A DNA stretch of 64,000 nucleotides from CAZMNY01 sp964567745. Its GTDB lineage: Bacteria; Planctomycetota; Planctomycetia; Pirellulales; Pirellulaceae. The notes under the pieces are model-generated. The model searched no databases, was not told where the DNA came from, and saw nothing but the letters and a program-made list of their open reading frames with translations. Below, in pieces: positions 35,503-44,880 of the stretch. A program made the translations under genes and the position numbers. Positions within the stretch are counted from its first letter, which is position 1; each line of letters starts with the position of its first letter. The stretch spans positions 1-64,000 of the forward strand of contig CAZMNY010000048.1 of the NCBI GenBank assembly GCA_964567745.1, read 5' to 3'.

Positions 35503-37755
35503 CTACTTCTTTTCTGACTTGACCAAAGCATGCTCGAGGAACGCAAGGGCGTCAGCGGCCGCCTCGATTCGCTTCTTCGTCGGCGTTCCAGCGCCGTGAC
35601 CAGCGCTCGACTCGATCCGAATCAACACGGGATCTTCACCGCCATGTGCAGCTTGCAGAGTCGCCGCGAACTTGAAACTGTGTGCGGGGACGACTCGGTC
35701 ATCGTGGTCGGCTGTCATGACCATGGTCGACGGATAGTCAACGCCCTTCTTGAGATTGTGAAGCGGCGAGTAGGTAATCAGATTCTTGAAGTGCTCGTAT
35801 TCGTCGGACGAACCGTACTCATTAACCCAGGCCCAACCGATCGTGAACTTGTGGTATCGCAACATGTCCATGACTCCCACAGCCGGGATGGCGGCTCCGA
35901 ACAGTTCGGGTCGCTGAGTCATGCAGGCGCCGACGAGAAGACCGCCGTTGCTGCCGCCGCGAATCGACAGCTGTTTCGGACTGGTGTAGTTGCCGTCGAT
36001 TAGCCACTCGGCCGCAGCAATAAAATCGTCAAACACATTTTGTTTCTTGTGCAGCATTCCCGCTTCGTGCCACTCGCGCCCATATTCGCCGCCGCCCCTC
36101 AGGTTGGCCACCGCGTAGACTCCTCCGCGCTCCAGCCAAACGAGATTGGATACGGAAAAGGATGGAGTAATTGAGATATCGAAACCGCCGTAGCCGTAAA
36201 GAATGGTCGGCGCGGTTCCATCGACCTTGAGTCCCTTGCGGTGTGTGATGAACATCGGAATTCGAGTTCCATCCTTGCTCTTATAAAAGATCTGTTTTGT
36301 CACAAAGTCATCGGGATTGAAATCGACTTTGGGCTTCTTGTAGATGCTGCTTTCGCCTGTCTTGATATCGAACCGATAAATGGTCGAAGGCGACGTGAAA
36401 TTGGTGAAGCTAAAGAACGTCTCCTTGGCGTCCTTTCGGCCGCCAAAGCCGCCCGCGGATCCGATAGCCGGCAGCGTCACCGTGCGGACCAGTTTGCCGC
36501 TGGGCGCATATTGTTTGATCTCAGTCTGAGCGTCTTTTAGGTAGTGGGCGAAAAACGAACCGCCGACGAATGAGACGCCTTGCAGGACGTTTTCCGACTC
36601 GGCAACGACCTCGCGCCAATTCTCCGCCTTTGGTTTTCGGACGTCGATCTCGATGACCCGGCGCTTGGCCGCATTCTTATCGGTCATCAGCCAGAAACGA
36701 GGTCCATCGTTGGCGATGAATTCATACTCAGCATCAAAGCCTGCGAGAAGCTCGACAACTTCTTGATCGTCGTCGCTGAGACTGCGATAGAAGATCTGAT
36801 TTTTGTTTTCCGTGCCTCGCCAAACGGAAATGACAAGATAGTCGCCTTCCTCCGTGACTTCGCCGCCGAATCCCCATTCCTTTTCGTCATCGCGTTTGTA
36901 GATCAGCTTGTCGTCGGATTGAGGCAAGCCGATTTTGTGGTAATAGAGTTTTTGAAAGTAGTTTTGAGCGGTGAATTCTTCGCCCTTTTTCGGCTCGTCG
37001 TATCGGCTGTAGAAGAAGCCTTTTTCATCGGGAGTCCAGGAGACGCCAGAGAATTTGACCCAGTGAAGATGGTCATCGAGGACCTTGCCGCTGGCCACGT
37101 CCATCACTTTCCATTCGCGCCAATCCGAGCCGGCGGCGGCGAGTCCAAACGCCAGTAGTTTTCCGTTTTCACTTGGCGCCCAGCCGGCCAACGCGACCGT
37201 GCCGTCTTTGGAGAGCGTGTTGGGGTCGAGCAATTCTCGCGGTTCGCCGTCCGGCCCTTGCGTCACGTACAACACGCTCTGATTTTGCAGACCGTCGTTG
37301 CGAGTGTAAAAGTATCGACCGCCTCGCTTGCGGGGCGCTCCGAAACGCTCGTAGTTCCAAAGTTCCGTGATGCGATCGCGATACGCCTTGCGGGCAGGGA
37401 GCTTCGATAGATGGCCGCTGGTGACCGAATTCTGGGCCTTCACCCATGCCGTGGTTTCGTCACTATCGGGGTCTTCAAGCCAACGATACGGGTCGGCCAC
37501 CTCGTTGCCGTGGTAATCGTCGACGTGATCACTGAATCGAGTCTTTGGATAGTCGCCGCTTGTTTCCGCCGAGCCGGAATCCCGATCGTCCGCGTTGGGC
37601 ATTGGGTCTCGTCCCTTTTCTTCTTTAGCCTGTTGATCCCCATCGCCGGCCTTGGCGAAATTCGCGGCGCCGCCAAGAGACAAACTGGTCGTGATCAGCA
37701 AAACGACAAATAGGCGGGGTGCAACAAACGCGCGGCCAAAGACATTTCTCAACAT
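35503..37755 (-). CDS. Exported prolyl oligopeptidase (S9A)
   Basis: ATG 37753-37755 with GGGAG 9 bases upstream starts a signal peptide (LFVVLLITTSLSLGGAANFAKA). A short acidic linker follows, then the POP propeller (YHGNEVADPYRWLEDPDSDETTAWVKAQN...) and the C-terminal hydrolase. The triad is intact: Ser602 in IRGGSNGGLLVGA, Asp in TADHDDRVVP (about 683-686) and His720 in SSAGHGAG. With 750 residues it matches the family once the signal and linker are removed. It cleaves short proline-containing peptides, here probably in the periplasm. Confidence 0.95.
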   Translation of the reverse strand: MLRNVFGRAFVAPRLFVVLLITTSLSLGGAANFAKAGDGDQQAKEEKGRDPMPNADDRDSGSAETSGDYPKTRFSDHVDDYHGNEVADPYRWLEDPDSDETTAWVKAQNSVTSGHLSKLPARKAYRDRITELWNYERFGAPRKRGGRYFYTRNDGLQNQSVLYVTQGPDGEPRELLDPNTLSKDGTVALAGWAPSENGKLLAFGLAAAGSDWREWKVMDVASGKVLDDHLHWVKFSGVSWTPDEKGFFYSRYDEPKKGEEFTAQNYFQKLYYHKIGLPQSDDKLIYKRDDEKEWGFGGEVTEEGDYLVISVWRGTENKNQIFYRSLSDDDQEVVELLAGFDAEYEFIANDGPRFWLMTDKNAAKRRVIEIDVRKPKAENWREVVAESENVLQGVSFVGGSFFAHYLKDAQTEIKQYAPSGKLVRTVTLPAIGSAGGFGGRKDAKETFFSFTNFTSPSTIYRFDIKTGESSIYKKPKVDFNPDDFVTKQIFYKSKDGTRIPMFITHRKGLKVDGTAPTILYGYGGFDISITPSFSVSNLVWLERGGVYAVANLRGGGEYGREWHEAGMLHKKQNVFDDFIAAAEWLIDGNYTSPKQLSIRGGSNGGLLVGACMTQRPELFGAAIPAVGVMDMLRYHKFTIGWAWVNEYGSSDEYEHFKNLITYSPLHNLKKGVDYPSTMVMTADHDDRVVPAHSFKFAATLQAAHGGEDPVLIRIESSAGHGAGTPTKKRIEAAADALAFLEHALVKSEKK

Positions 37756-38011
37756 GAGGTTTGACTCCCGAGAGGATGAATTCGGACCAATATAACAGGG
37801 AAACAACGGTCGCGGTGAGGGCGGGGAATGCGACCGCGCCACGGTTTCCCGCAAGAAAACGACCACTACGCACACTGGACCTGACAGGCTGCTGGCAGAG
37901 CTGGTTGCTATGTTCGCTTTCCGGGCGCTCCTGGGCATTTTGGTTGTCGTCATCCGAGTTGTGTCGTCGGGAGTCTCCGAAAGTGGCATTCTGAGAAATT
38001 AGGAAGCGTGC

Positions 38012-40480
38012 GTGGAGCCAGAATTCCCGAACCTATCGCGGCAATTCCAGTCGCGCCCCGAGTACACTCCGCTGGCGGCTGTTTTCTTAGCGGCGGCGTG
38101 TGGATCGGCTTTCCAAGAGCTAACGATCGTTCGCCCAGATGTTTGGCTGGCCGCCGGTTTGATATTCGTCGCCGCCTGGTGGTCGGCGCGACGCGCAAAC
38201 CGTGACGCCGCCGCCGGTCTTCTTCTGCTTCTCGCTGTGGTCAGTTGTACTGCGGCTTACGCGTCGGACTATTGGCTGTGGCGGGACGCCTCGAATCTCG
38301 CTTGTCGAACGGACGAGAAGGGCTCTCTGATGTCGATTGAGGCGGAGACGATTAGGGCGCCTGCGGTCGAATCAACCGCAGGCAACCGCCAAACAGACCG
38401 GTACGAGATTCGAGTGCTCCGAGTGCGAAATCGCGGGCGTTGGCAAGCGGCGTCTGGGCGAGCCGAGCTTCGTGTGGGGGCCGGACCCAGCAGCCGATTG
38501 GAGGTCGGCGATGTCATTCGATGTTGGGGAAAAGTGCAACGGCCCCGTTCGCCTTTGAATCCCGGCGAATTTGATTTCCAGCGTTACTGTCGATCCCGCA
38601 AGATCGATCTGCTCGTCCAAGTCAACCTTCGGCAGCAAGTCGTCGTGCTGCAATCGGCTTCCCCGTTAAGTCCGCTTGTGTTGCTAAACCGTTTCAGAAT
38701 CAGCACAGCGAGATCGCTCAAGCAGCTCTTGCCTCGAGACCAGTACCCGATCGCTGCGGCGCTCATCTTGGGGCAAAGAAATGGGCTTGAGGTTGAGCAG
38801 CGGCAAACATTTCTCGTAACCGGGGTTATGCATCTCCTGGCGATTTCCGGGCTGCACGTTGGAATGCTGGTCGGTATCGTCTGGATGTTGGAGCGAGCCG
38901 GTTGCTTGCGGCGGTCGACGGCGCTAATCATCGCGGCTTCGCTCGCCGCAGCGTTTGCGGTGTTCACCGGCGCGCAACCGCCTGTGGTCCGGGCGACTAT
39001 GTTCGTCGCGGCATTCGCAATTTCGAGATGGCGATCGCGAGAAAGCCGACCGCTTGCGGTGCTCGCCGCCGCGGCACTGCTCCTGTTGCTGTTCAACCCG
39101 TCGCATCTCTTTAACACAGGCGTGCAACTCTCGTTTCTGGCCGTCGCTGTGCTTGGCTGCTATGCGAAACAACTGATCGTCCGTCCCTCGACCGACCCGA
39201 TTGAACGATTGGTTGAGCAAAGTCGTTGGCGGTCGGCGCGAATTGCGATTGGAATCTGGCGACGTTGTATCTCGCTGACGCTTGTCTCACTCGCAATCTG
39301 TGTCGCCGCGGCGCCGTTGACTTCTCGAGTGTTTCACGTTGTCGCGCCGTCGGCGATCATTTTGAATCTGGTCCTCGGTCCGATCACAGCCATCGTGTTA
39401 ATCAGCGGACTGATGGCGGCCATTTTGCAATCGACGCTCGGCCTCGGTTGGCTACCCGCGCAGTTATGCAGTTGCTCCATCTCTGCGATGGTCGCCTCCT
39501 TAGAATTTGCCGAGCAGTTGAGCTACTCAAGTTATTGGACGGGCGGCCCGCCACGATGGTGGATGTTCGGCTTTTACGGCCTGTTTGCGAGCGTCACTTG
39601 GTTGCCGTCAAAACCGTTTGCCAAACGGACCGTTGCCGCCCTGGCGATTTGGTGTGTTTTTTTGCCCGTTTGGTGCGCTTTGCAAAACGGCGCGACGCCG
39701 CGCCTCCAGTGCACGGTGTTGTCGATGGGCCACGGCGCTTGCGTGCTCCTGCAAACACCAAACGGCTCGACCATCGTTTACGACGTTGGGAGCCTCGGAG
39801 CACCCCGTCTCGCGGGTAGGCGTGCCGCCGAAGCTTGCTGGGCTCAACGGATTCAATCGATCGACACGGTGGTCATCTCGCACGCCGACGCAGATCATTT
39901 CAACGGACTTGAATACCTGGCCGAGCGATTCAAGATCCGACAGCTGGTTGTCTCCGACGCCTTTCTCAAAGACCCATCGGGAAGACGTGTGGCGCAGCGA
40001 ATGCACGAAAGAGGCGTGCAGGTAGCAATCACCGGTCAAGGCGATGTACTGCGAGTCGACTCGAACGTGGCGATTCGAGTCTTGCAGCCGAGTGATTCCG
40101 AGCAGGCGACCGACAATGCTCGCAGCCTCTTGTTGCACATCGAATACGCGAGCAAGACCATTTTTCTGACAGGCGACCTGGAAGCGGAGGGCATGCAGCG
40201 ACTACTGGATTCTAGGCCTCGCCGAGCCGACGTGGTGCTCGCGCCGCACCATGGCAGCCGGCACAGCCGACCCGCTCAATTCGTCGCTTGGAGCGATCCC
40301 GCTTGGATCATCGCAAGCACGGGCCACGGTCGTTCGCTCGACGCGCTCTCCCTCGCATGTCAGAGACAAGGCACGACTCTTCTCTCCACTTCAACCGCCG
40401 GCGCCGTCCGAGTTGATATTGATACCGACGGACGCCTTTCCGTCCGCTCCTGGCGCAATGATCCGTGGCCGGTTCATTGA
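38012..40480 (+). CDS. comEC: DNA internalization competence protein ComEC/Rec2
   Basis: ComEC forms the inner-membrane channel for single-stranded DNA uptake. GTG 38012 is preceded by AGGAAG. The N-terminal membrane helices and DUF4131-like OB region (RLEVGDVIRCWGKVQRPRSPLNPGEFDFQRY) lead to the competence domain (LILGQRNGLEVEQRQTFLVTGVMHLLAISGLHVGMLVG). The C-terminal metallo-beta-lactamase domain carries VISHADADHFNGLEYL near residue 622, LFLTGDLEAEGMQRLL and LAPHHGSRHS. The 822 residues make it full-length. It is the only competence gene in the window. Confidence 0.95.
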   Translation: MEPEFPNLSRQFQSRPEYTPLAAVFLAAACGSAFQELTIVRPDVWLAAGLIFVAAWWSARRANRDAAAGLLLLLAVVSCTAAYASDYWLWRDASNLACRTDEKGSLMSIEAETIRAPAVESTAGNRQTDRYEIRVLRVRNRGRWQAASGRAELRVGAGPSSRLEVGDVIRCWGKVQRPRSPLNPGEFDFQRYCRSRKIDLLVQVNLRQQVVVLQSASPLSPLVLLNRFRISTARSLKQLLPRDQYPIAAALILGQRNGLEVEQRQTFLVTGVMHLLAISGLHVGMLVGIVWMLERAGCLRRSTALIIAASLAAAFAVFTGAQPPVVRATMFVAAFAISRWRSRESRPLAVLAAAALLLLLFNPSHLFNTGVQLSFLAVAVLGCYAKQLIVRPSTDPIERLVEQSRWRSARIAIGIWRRCISLTLVSLAICVAAAPLTSRVFHVVAPSAIILNLVLGPITAIVLISGLMAAILQSTLGLGWLPAQLCSCSISAMVASLEFAEQLSYSSYWTGGPPRWWMFGFYGLFASVTWLPSKPFAKRTVAALAIWCVFLPVWCALQNGATPRLQCTVLSMGHGACVLLQTPNGSTIVYDVGSLGAPRLAGRRAAEACWAQRIQSIDTVVISHADADHFNGLEYLAERFKIRQLVVSDAFLKDPSGRRVAQRMHERGVQVAITGQGDVLRVDSNVAIRVLQPSDSEQATDNARSLLLHIEYASKTIFLTGDLEAEGMQRLLDSRPRRADVVLAPHHGSRHSRPAQFVAWSDPAWIIASTGHGRSLDALSLACQRQGTTLLSTSTAGAVRVDIDTDGRLSVRSWRNDPWPVH

Positions 40481-40541
40481 GTGGCGAATTCGTTGAGAAC
40501 ACATCGAGGCGGTTTGTGAGTCATGTGTATCGCTGCATAGC

Positions 40542-40905
40542 CCCCAACGAGCTTGCTCGTTGGGTGAATGAGATTAGCAGCTAACAGCACGTCTCGTCAC
40601 ACCAAGACCCCAACGAGCTTGCTCGTTGGGTGAATGAGATTAGCAGCTAACAGCACGTCTCGTCACACCAAGACCCCAACGAGNNNNNNNNNNNNNNNNN
40701 NNNNNNNNNNNNNNNNNNNNNNNNNNNNNNNNNNNNNNNNNNNNNNNNNNNNNNNNNNNNNNNNNNNNNNNNNNNNNNNNNNNTCACACCAAGACCCCAA
40801 CGAGCTTGCTCGTTCGGTGAATGAGATTAGCAGCTAACAGCACGTCTCGTCACACCAAGACCCCAACGAGCTTGCTCGTTCGGTGAATGAGATTAGCAGC
40901 TAACG
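40542..40905. repeat. 66-bp tandem array of palindromic units
   Basis: Units begin at 40542, 40608, 40674, 40795 and 40861, each 66 bases, and are nearly identical. Each unit opens with the near-palindrome CCAACGAGCTTGCTCGTTGG (cgttcgg after the gap). A second small palindrome, ttagcagctaa, and a part that can pair gtgaatgaga with tctcgtcac follow. The array is cut by a 100-N gap, so the copy number is unknown. There are no unique spacers, hence it is not a CRISPR array. It lies between the 3' ends of comEC and apgM. Confidence 0.92.
40684..40783. other. Scaffold gap of 100 N inside the 66-bp array
   Basis: Exactly 100 N. The flanking units belong to the same repeat but differ in one base of the palindrome arm (gttggg left, gttcgg right), so at least one unit change is hidden in the gap. 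Confidence 0.97.
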
Positions 40906-41036
40906 CCAACAGCTCGTTACACCTCGGCCGTACCCCAAGCCGTTTGACTAGACGACGGAATCCATCAGCACTACGGCACTGGCAAGCCAGTGGCAAACAA
41001 GAAACGTTACCAGCGCTAAGAGTACGACGGCCGGCC

Positions 41037-42245
41037 TTACGCGCCGTACTTGCCGAGTCGTCCGGCGTTGGCGAGGGCGAGAGTCATGAGATGCTTGGCT
41101 TCGAATTGTCCGAGTCCGCCGGTGATGCAAGTGGATTCGTTGAATGCCGAGTGGGGATCGGGGCGGCAGCAGTCGGAGGCGATGAGTGTTGGAACGGGAT
41201 GCCAACTGTGGTTCTTCAAAAAGCAGGGCGTGCTGTGGTCGCCCGTGACGATCACAACCTCGGGGTTTAACGCTGTAATTCGCGCGATGGCGGCGTCAAA
41301 CTGCTCGATGCGTTTCACCTTGCCGTCGAAATCGCCGTCCTCGCCCGTGCTATCGGTGTACTTGAAGTGCAGGAAGAAGAAATCGTATTCGGCGAAATTG
41401 GCCTCGAGCGTATCGACTTGTTCGTCAAGCGTTTGAGGCAAACCGACAATCTCCATGCCGACCAGTCGCGCGAGTCCCTTGTACATCGGATAGACGGCAA
41501 TCGCAGCGGCATTGAGTCCGTAGACGTCTTCCATAGTCGGCAGGCTCGGTCGAGCTGCAAAGCCTCGCATGGTGTGGAAATTGGCTCGAGGTTGCCCGGC
41601 CAGAATCTCCTTGGCTTGTCGTAGAAACTCCTTGGCCACTTCGGCGGTCCGCTGACTCGCATCGTCGTCGGCAACCGGATCGAGCGGAGCGACGCCGGTC
41701 GCTTGCGGGTCGGTGTCGCGAACGTTTCCGCCAAGGCCATCGCCGCGAAGTACGACGACAAACCGATGCTCTTTGACGGGCTCGACAAACACCTCCACTC
41801 CCGGAATGGAAATTTCTCGAAGACTGATAGCGAGGGGAGCGCTCTGTTCGGTTGGAATTCGGCCAGCTCGTCGATCGCTGATCAGGCCGTTCTCATCGAG
41901 CGTACAAAAGTTGCAGCGAATGGCGACATCTCCGTCTTGCAATTCGAATCCGATCCCAGTGGCCTCGAGCGCGCCGCGGCCGATCATGTACTTGAGCGGA
42001 TCATAGCCAAACAGGCCCAAATGGCCTGGGCCGCTGCCGGGACTGATGCCGGGCGCGACGGGAATGCTGGCTCCCTGGACGCCTCGAGCGGCCAAGGCGT
42101 CAAGATGAGGCGATTGGGCAGTCTCCAACTCGGTTTTTCCGCCCGGCTGCATCGGAAGTCCGCCGAGTCCATCGGCGACTAGCATCACGATCTTGGCACC
42201 GTTGTTCGTGTTCAAGTCGCGAGTCAGTTCGTGCATGTCGGTCAT
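41037..42245 (-). CDS. apgM: 2,3-bisphosphoglycerate-independent phosphoglycerate mutase, ApgM type
   Basis: It interconverts 3- and 2-phosphoglycerate without a bisphosphate cofactor. The archaeal-type family is indicated by the 402-residue length and motifs: IVMLVADGLGGLP, GISPGSGPGHLGLFGYDP (presumed phospho-Ser71), GRGALEATGIGF, RCNFCTLDENGLI, HFKYTDSTGEDGDF and VTGDHSTPCFLKNHSWHPVP (metal ligands). Start ATG 42243-42245 is preferred to a TTG 18 bases upstream. It is divergent from pgi with 201 bases between, so two glycolytic genes share one intergenic region. Confidence 0.93.
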   Translation of the reverse strand: MTDMHELTRDLNTNNGAKIVMLVADGLGGLPMQPGGKTELETAQSPHLDALAARGVQGASIPVAPGISPGSGPGHLGLFGYDPLKYMIGRGALEATGIGFELQDGDVAIRCNFCTLDENGLISDRRAGRIPTEQSAPLAISLREISIPGVEVFVEPVKEHRFVVVLRGDGLGGNVRDTDPQATGVAPLDPVADDDASQRTAEVAKEFLRQAKEILAGQPRANFHTMRGFAARPSLPTMEDVYGLNAAAIAVYPMYKGLARLVGMEIVGLPQTLDEQVDTLEANFAEYDFFFLHFKYTDSTGEDGDFDGKVKRIEQFDAAIARITALNPEVVIVTGDHSTPCFLKNHSWHPVPTLIASDCCRPDPHSAFNESTCITGGLGQFEAKHLMTLALANAGRLGKYGA

Positions 42246-42446
42246 AGGTCGGAGCTTCTCCAAGCGGCGTTGCGCGGCAATTGAATGGTTGTTGGGGCGA
42301 ACTAGAATTCCGCCAGCGACTCGGCGATTGCCGGACCGCCTCGTTTTGGCGGGTAGTCCGAATCGTGCAAGTCGGCTATCTTCGTCGGAGTCAACGATTC
42401 TCGGGGATTCTCACTCCACGTCAACCGACTGATTCTGGAAGAACTG

Positions 42447-43865
42447 ATGAGTTCCAAGACAAGGCCTATTGAGTACGACGCCAGTGGTTGCTTTCTCAAG
42501 CAGTATGGAATTGAGCCGTCGCAAGTTGAGGAACTTGCCGAGCGACTAGAGTCTGTACGCGACGAGGTAGCCGTTGATGACGTGAGGCATTTTCACAAAG
42601 GCAGCGCGCCGGCTGGCAAGAGCCCGCTCGATTCGCATTTCATCGATCTCCCGGAAAAGTTGCTTGCCGCCTACGACACGAATCGCGACGAGAGCGAACT
42701 GGGGCGGATCCTGGCGACGTCAAAACGCCTGAGCGAGCAAGTCGATCGCGTGGTCGTACTTGGCATCGGCGGATCATACATGGGCGCCCGGGCGTTGATG
42801 GAGTCGTGCTGCCATCCGTACTTCAACGAGCTTTCTCGAGCCGATCGAGGCGGTCGGCCGCGGATGTACTTTGAGGGCAACAACGTCGACAACGACGCGT
42901 CACAAGGCTTGCTCTCTCTGCTTTCAAACGGCTCGTTCGACGACGTCGATGGACGTTGGGCGCTGGTTGTGATTAGCAAGAGCGGCGGGACGATGGAAAC
43001 GGCTGTCGCGCTCCGCCAGTTCATTCGAGCTCTTCGAACTGCTGGCGCGGATGACGAACTATTGGGGCAACTGGTCGTGCCGATCACTGGCAAGAGCGGC
43101 AAGTTGTCGAACCTGGCAACGACGCTCGGATGCGAGGATGTGTTCCGAGTACCGAATGGAGTCGGCGGACGATTCTCGGTGCTTTCGCCCGTTGGTCTTT
43201 TGCCCGCCGCCTTGCTGGGCATCGACATCGTGGCCTTGCTTCGCGGCGCAGTGGCGATGACAGAACATTTTCGGACGACGCCGGCCGCCGAGAACATTGT
43301 GCTTCAATTCGTCGCTGTCTCCCATTTGATGGAGAAGCATCGCGGCGCCAACATTCGCGTGCTTTCCGTCTGGTCGAAAGCGCTGGAGGCCCTGGGTCTA
43401 TGGTACGACCAATTGCTCGCCGAGAGCATTAGCAAGAAAGAGCTGGGCGCGACGCCGCTGACCACCGTCAATACTCGCGATCTGCACTCGCGAGCACAAC
43501 AACATCAAGAGGGCGCTCGGAACAAGTTGTTCACGAACTTGCGAGTCGAAGAGTGTCGTGAAGATCCGCTTGCGGTCGGCGAAATCGGCTGCAACGACGA
43601 TCAGCTCGACCGTTTTTTAGATCGCACGTTACCCGAGATCATGCGAGCGGCGATCGACGGCACCAATCAAGCCTATCGCGCTGGCGGCAGACCGACCGCC
43701 GACATAACGCTCCCAGCCTCCGACGAAAGTTCGCTTGGGCAACTGCTTCAAATGTTGATGTTGGCGACCGTGGCCGAGGGACGTCTGATGGGAATTAACC
43801 CCTACGGGCAACCTGGAGTCGAAGCGTATAAACGCAACATGCTGCGAATCCTGACGGCAAAGTAA
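42447..43865 (+). CDS. pgi: Glucose-6-phosphate isomerase
   Basis: A 472-residue SIS-domain isomerase converting glucose-6-P to fructose-6-P. The motifs are VVVLGIGGSYMGARAL, LVVISKSGGTMETAVALRQF, VFRVPNGVGGRFSVLSPVGLLPAALLGID, VWSKALEALGLWYDQLLAES and PLTTVNTRDLHSRAQQHQEG. A final stretch (NPYGQPGVEAYKRNMLRIL) carries the C-terminal Lys. The shorter bacterial/Firmicutes-like length rather than the 550-residue E. coli form fits. ATG 42447 is preceded by GGAAGAA. Divergent from apgM. Confidence 0.95.
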   Translation: MSSKTRPIEYDASGCFLKQYGIEPSQVEELAERLESVRDEVAVDDVRHFHKGSAPAGKSPLDSHFIDLPEKLLAAYDTNRDESELGRILATSKRLSEQVDRVVVLGIGGSYMGARALMESCCHPYFNELSRADRGGRPRMYFEGNNVDNDASQGLLSLLSNGSFDDVDGRWALVVISKSGGTMETAVALRQFIRALRTAGADDELLGQLVVPITGKSGKLSNLATTLGCEDVFRVPNGVGGRFSVLSPVGLLPAALLGIDIVALLRGAVAMTEHFRTTPAAENIVLQFVAVSHLMEKHRGANIRVLSVWSKALEALGLWYDQLLAESISKKELGATPLTTVNTRDLHSRAQQHQEGARNKLFTNLRVEECREDPLAVGEIGCNDDQLDRFLDRTLPEIMRAAIDGTNQAYRAGGRPTADITLPASDESSLGQLLQMLMLATVAEGRLMGINPYGQPGVEAYKRNMLRILTAK

Positions 43866-43991
43866 CACCGCAAGGGATTACGCCACTTGTTTGATCGCCC
43901 TTTGTTTGACCGAACCGGTTTGGGATTTTCTTCGTATCCATCAACCGACGGCCAGTGAATGCTCCGTTGGCTAATTGAGAGGGCGCTCCAC

Positions 43992-44675
43992 ATGACGCGA
44001 CTACGTTGGCTTGGGCACGGAAGCTGGGAAATCAAAACAGCCGAGCATACCGTATTGCTCGATCCGTTCTTGAATGACAACCCCACGTCGCCCGTGTCCG
44101 CTGACGAGATGACAGCAGATTTTATACTCGTTTCACACGGTCATTTTGATCACGTCGCCGATGTCGCCTCAATCGCGAATCGGTGCGGTGCGACCGTGGT
44201 CGCGATTTACGAAATTGCCGAGTGGTTCGGTACGAATCACAGCGTCGAGAACGCGATCGGAATGAACATTGGGGGAACGGTCAAACTGCCGTTCGGCGAT
44301 GTCAAGATGACGCCCGCATTGCATAGTTCTCAATTGCCCGATGGCTCGTACGGCGGCATGCCCGCCGGTTTTGTCGTCGCGATCGGCGACTCGAAAGTCT
44401 ACTTCGCCTGCGACACGGCCTTGTTCTCCGACATGGCTCTCGTCGGCGCCGCAGGCATCGATTTGGCAGTCGTCCCGATTGGCGATCATTTTACGATGGG
44501 GCCGGACGAATCGGTTGAAGCCGTCAAGTTGATCGGCCCCAAACGCGCCGCGCCGGCCCACTACAACACATTTCCTCCGATCGAACAGGATGCGAACGCT
44601 TGGGCCGATAGGATTCGTGCGGAAACCGACGCCGAGCCGGTGGTTGTCGAGCCAGGCGGGCTGATAACTCTGTAG
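43992..44675 (+). CDS. Metal-dependent hydrolase, metallo-beta-lactamase fold (UPF0173-like)
   Basis: ATG 43992 (GAGAGGG upstream) fits the family start MTRLRWLGHGSWEIKT better than the ATG at 43959, giving 227 residues. The signature HGHFDH (residues 49-54) is preceded by FILVSHG. TVVAIYEIAEWFG, ALHSSQLPDGSYGGMPAGFVV, FACDTALFSDM, GDHFTMGPDES and APAHYNTFPPIEQD follow, as in UPF0173 proteins. Dinuclear zinc hydrolase activity is likely; the substrate is unknown. It lies 126 bases after pgi but may have its own promoter. Confidence 0.92.
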   Translation: MTRLRWLGHGSWEIKTAEHTVLLDPFLNDNPTSPVSADEMTADFILVSHGHFDHVADVASIANRCGATVVAIYEIAEWFGTNHSVENAIGMNIGGTVKLPFGDVKMTPALHSSQLPDGSYGGMPAGFVVAIGDSKVYFACDTALFSDMALVGAAGIDLAVVPIGDHFTMGPDESVEAVKLIGPKRAAPAHYNTFPPIEQDANAWADRIRAETDAEPVVVEPGGLITL

Positions 44676-44880
44676 AATTGACTCAGAGAGAAATGAGGCT
44701 CGCGGCGGCACAATTTTTTGATGGCGTTTCGGCAGCCGAAGTAAGCTTGGGCACCTGAAATAGGCTTGGGCAACCCCCCAAAAAAAGATACGAACTCGGC
44801 GATCCCCGTACGCTCCATCAGTTAAACGCCCTTGGCCAGCAGGCGCGTTTTCGAATTAACTCAATCGTGTGGTACAACCA

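Noticed and set aside
40542..40905. CRISPR array
   Set aside because: The whole 66-base unit repeats without unique spacers, and there are no cas genes in the window.
43959..43991. Upstream ATG for the metallo-beta-lactamase-fold gene
   Set aside because: The added 11 residues lie outside the family start, and the later ATG at 43992 has the better Shine-Dalgarno.
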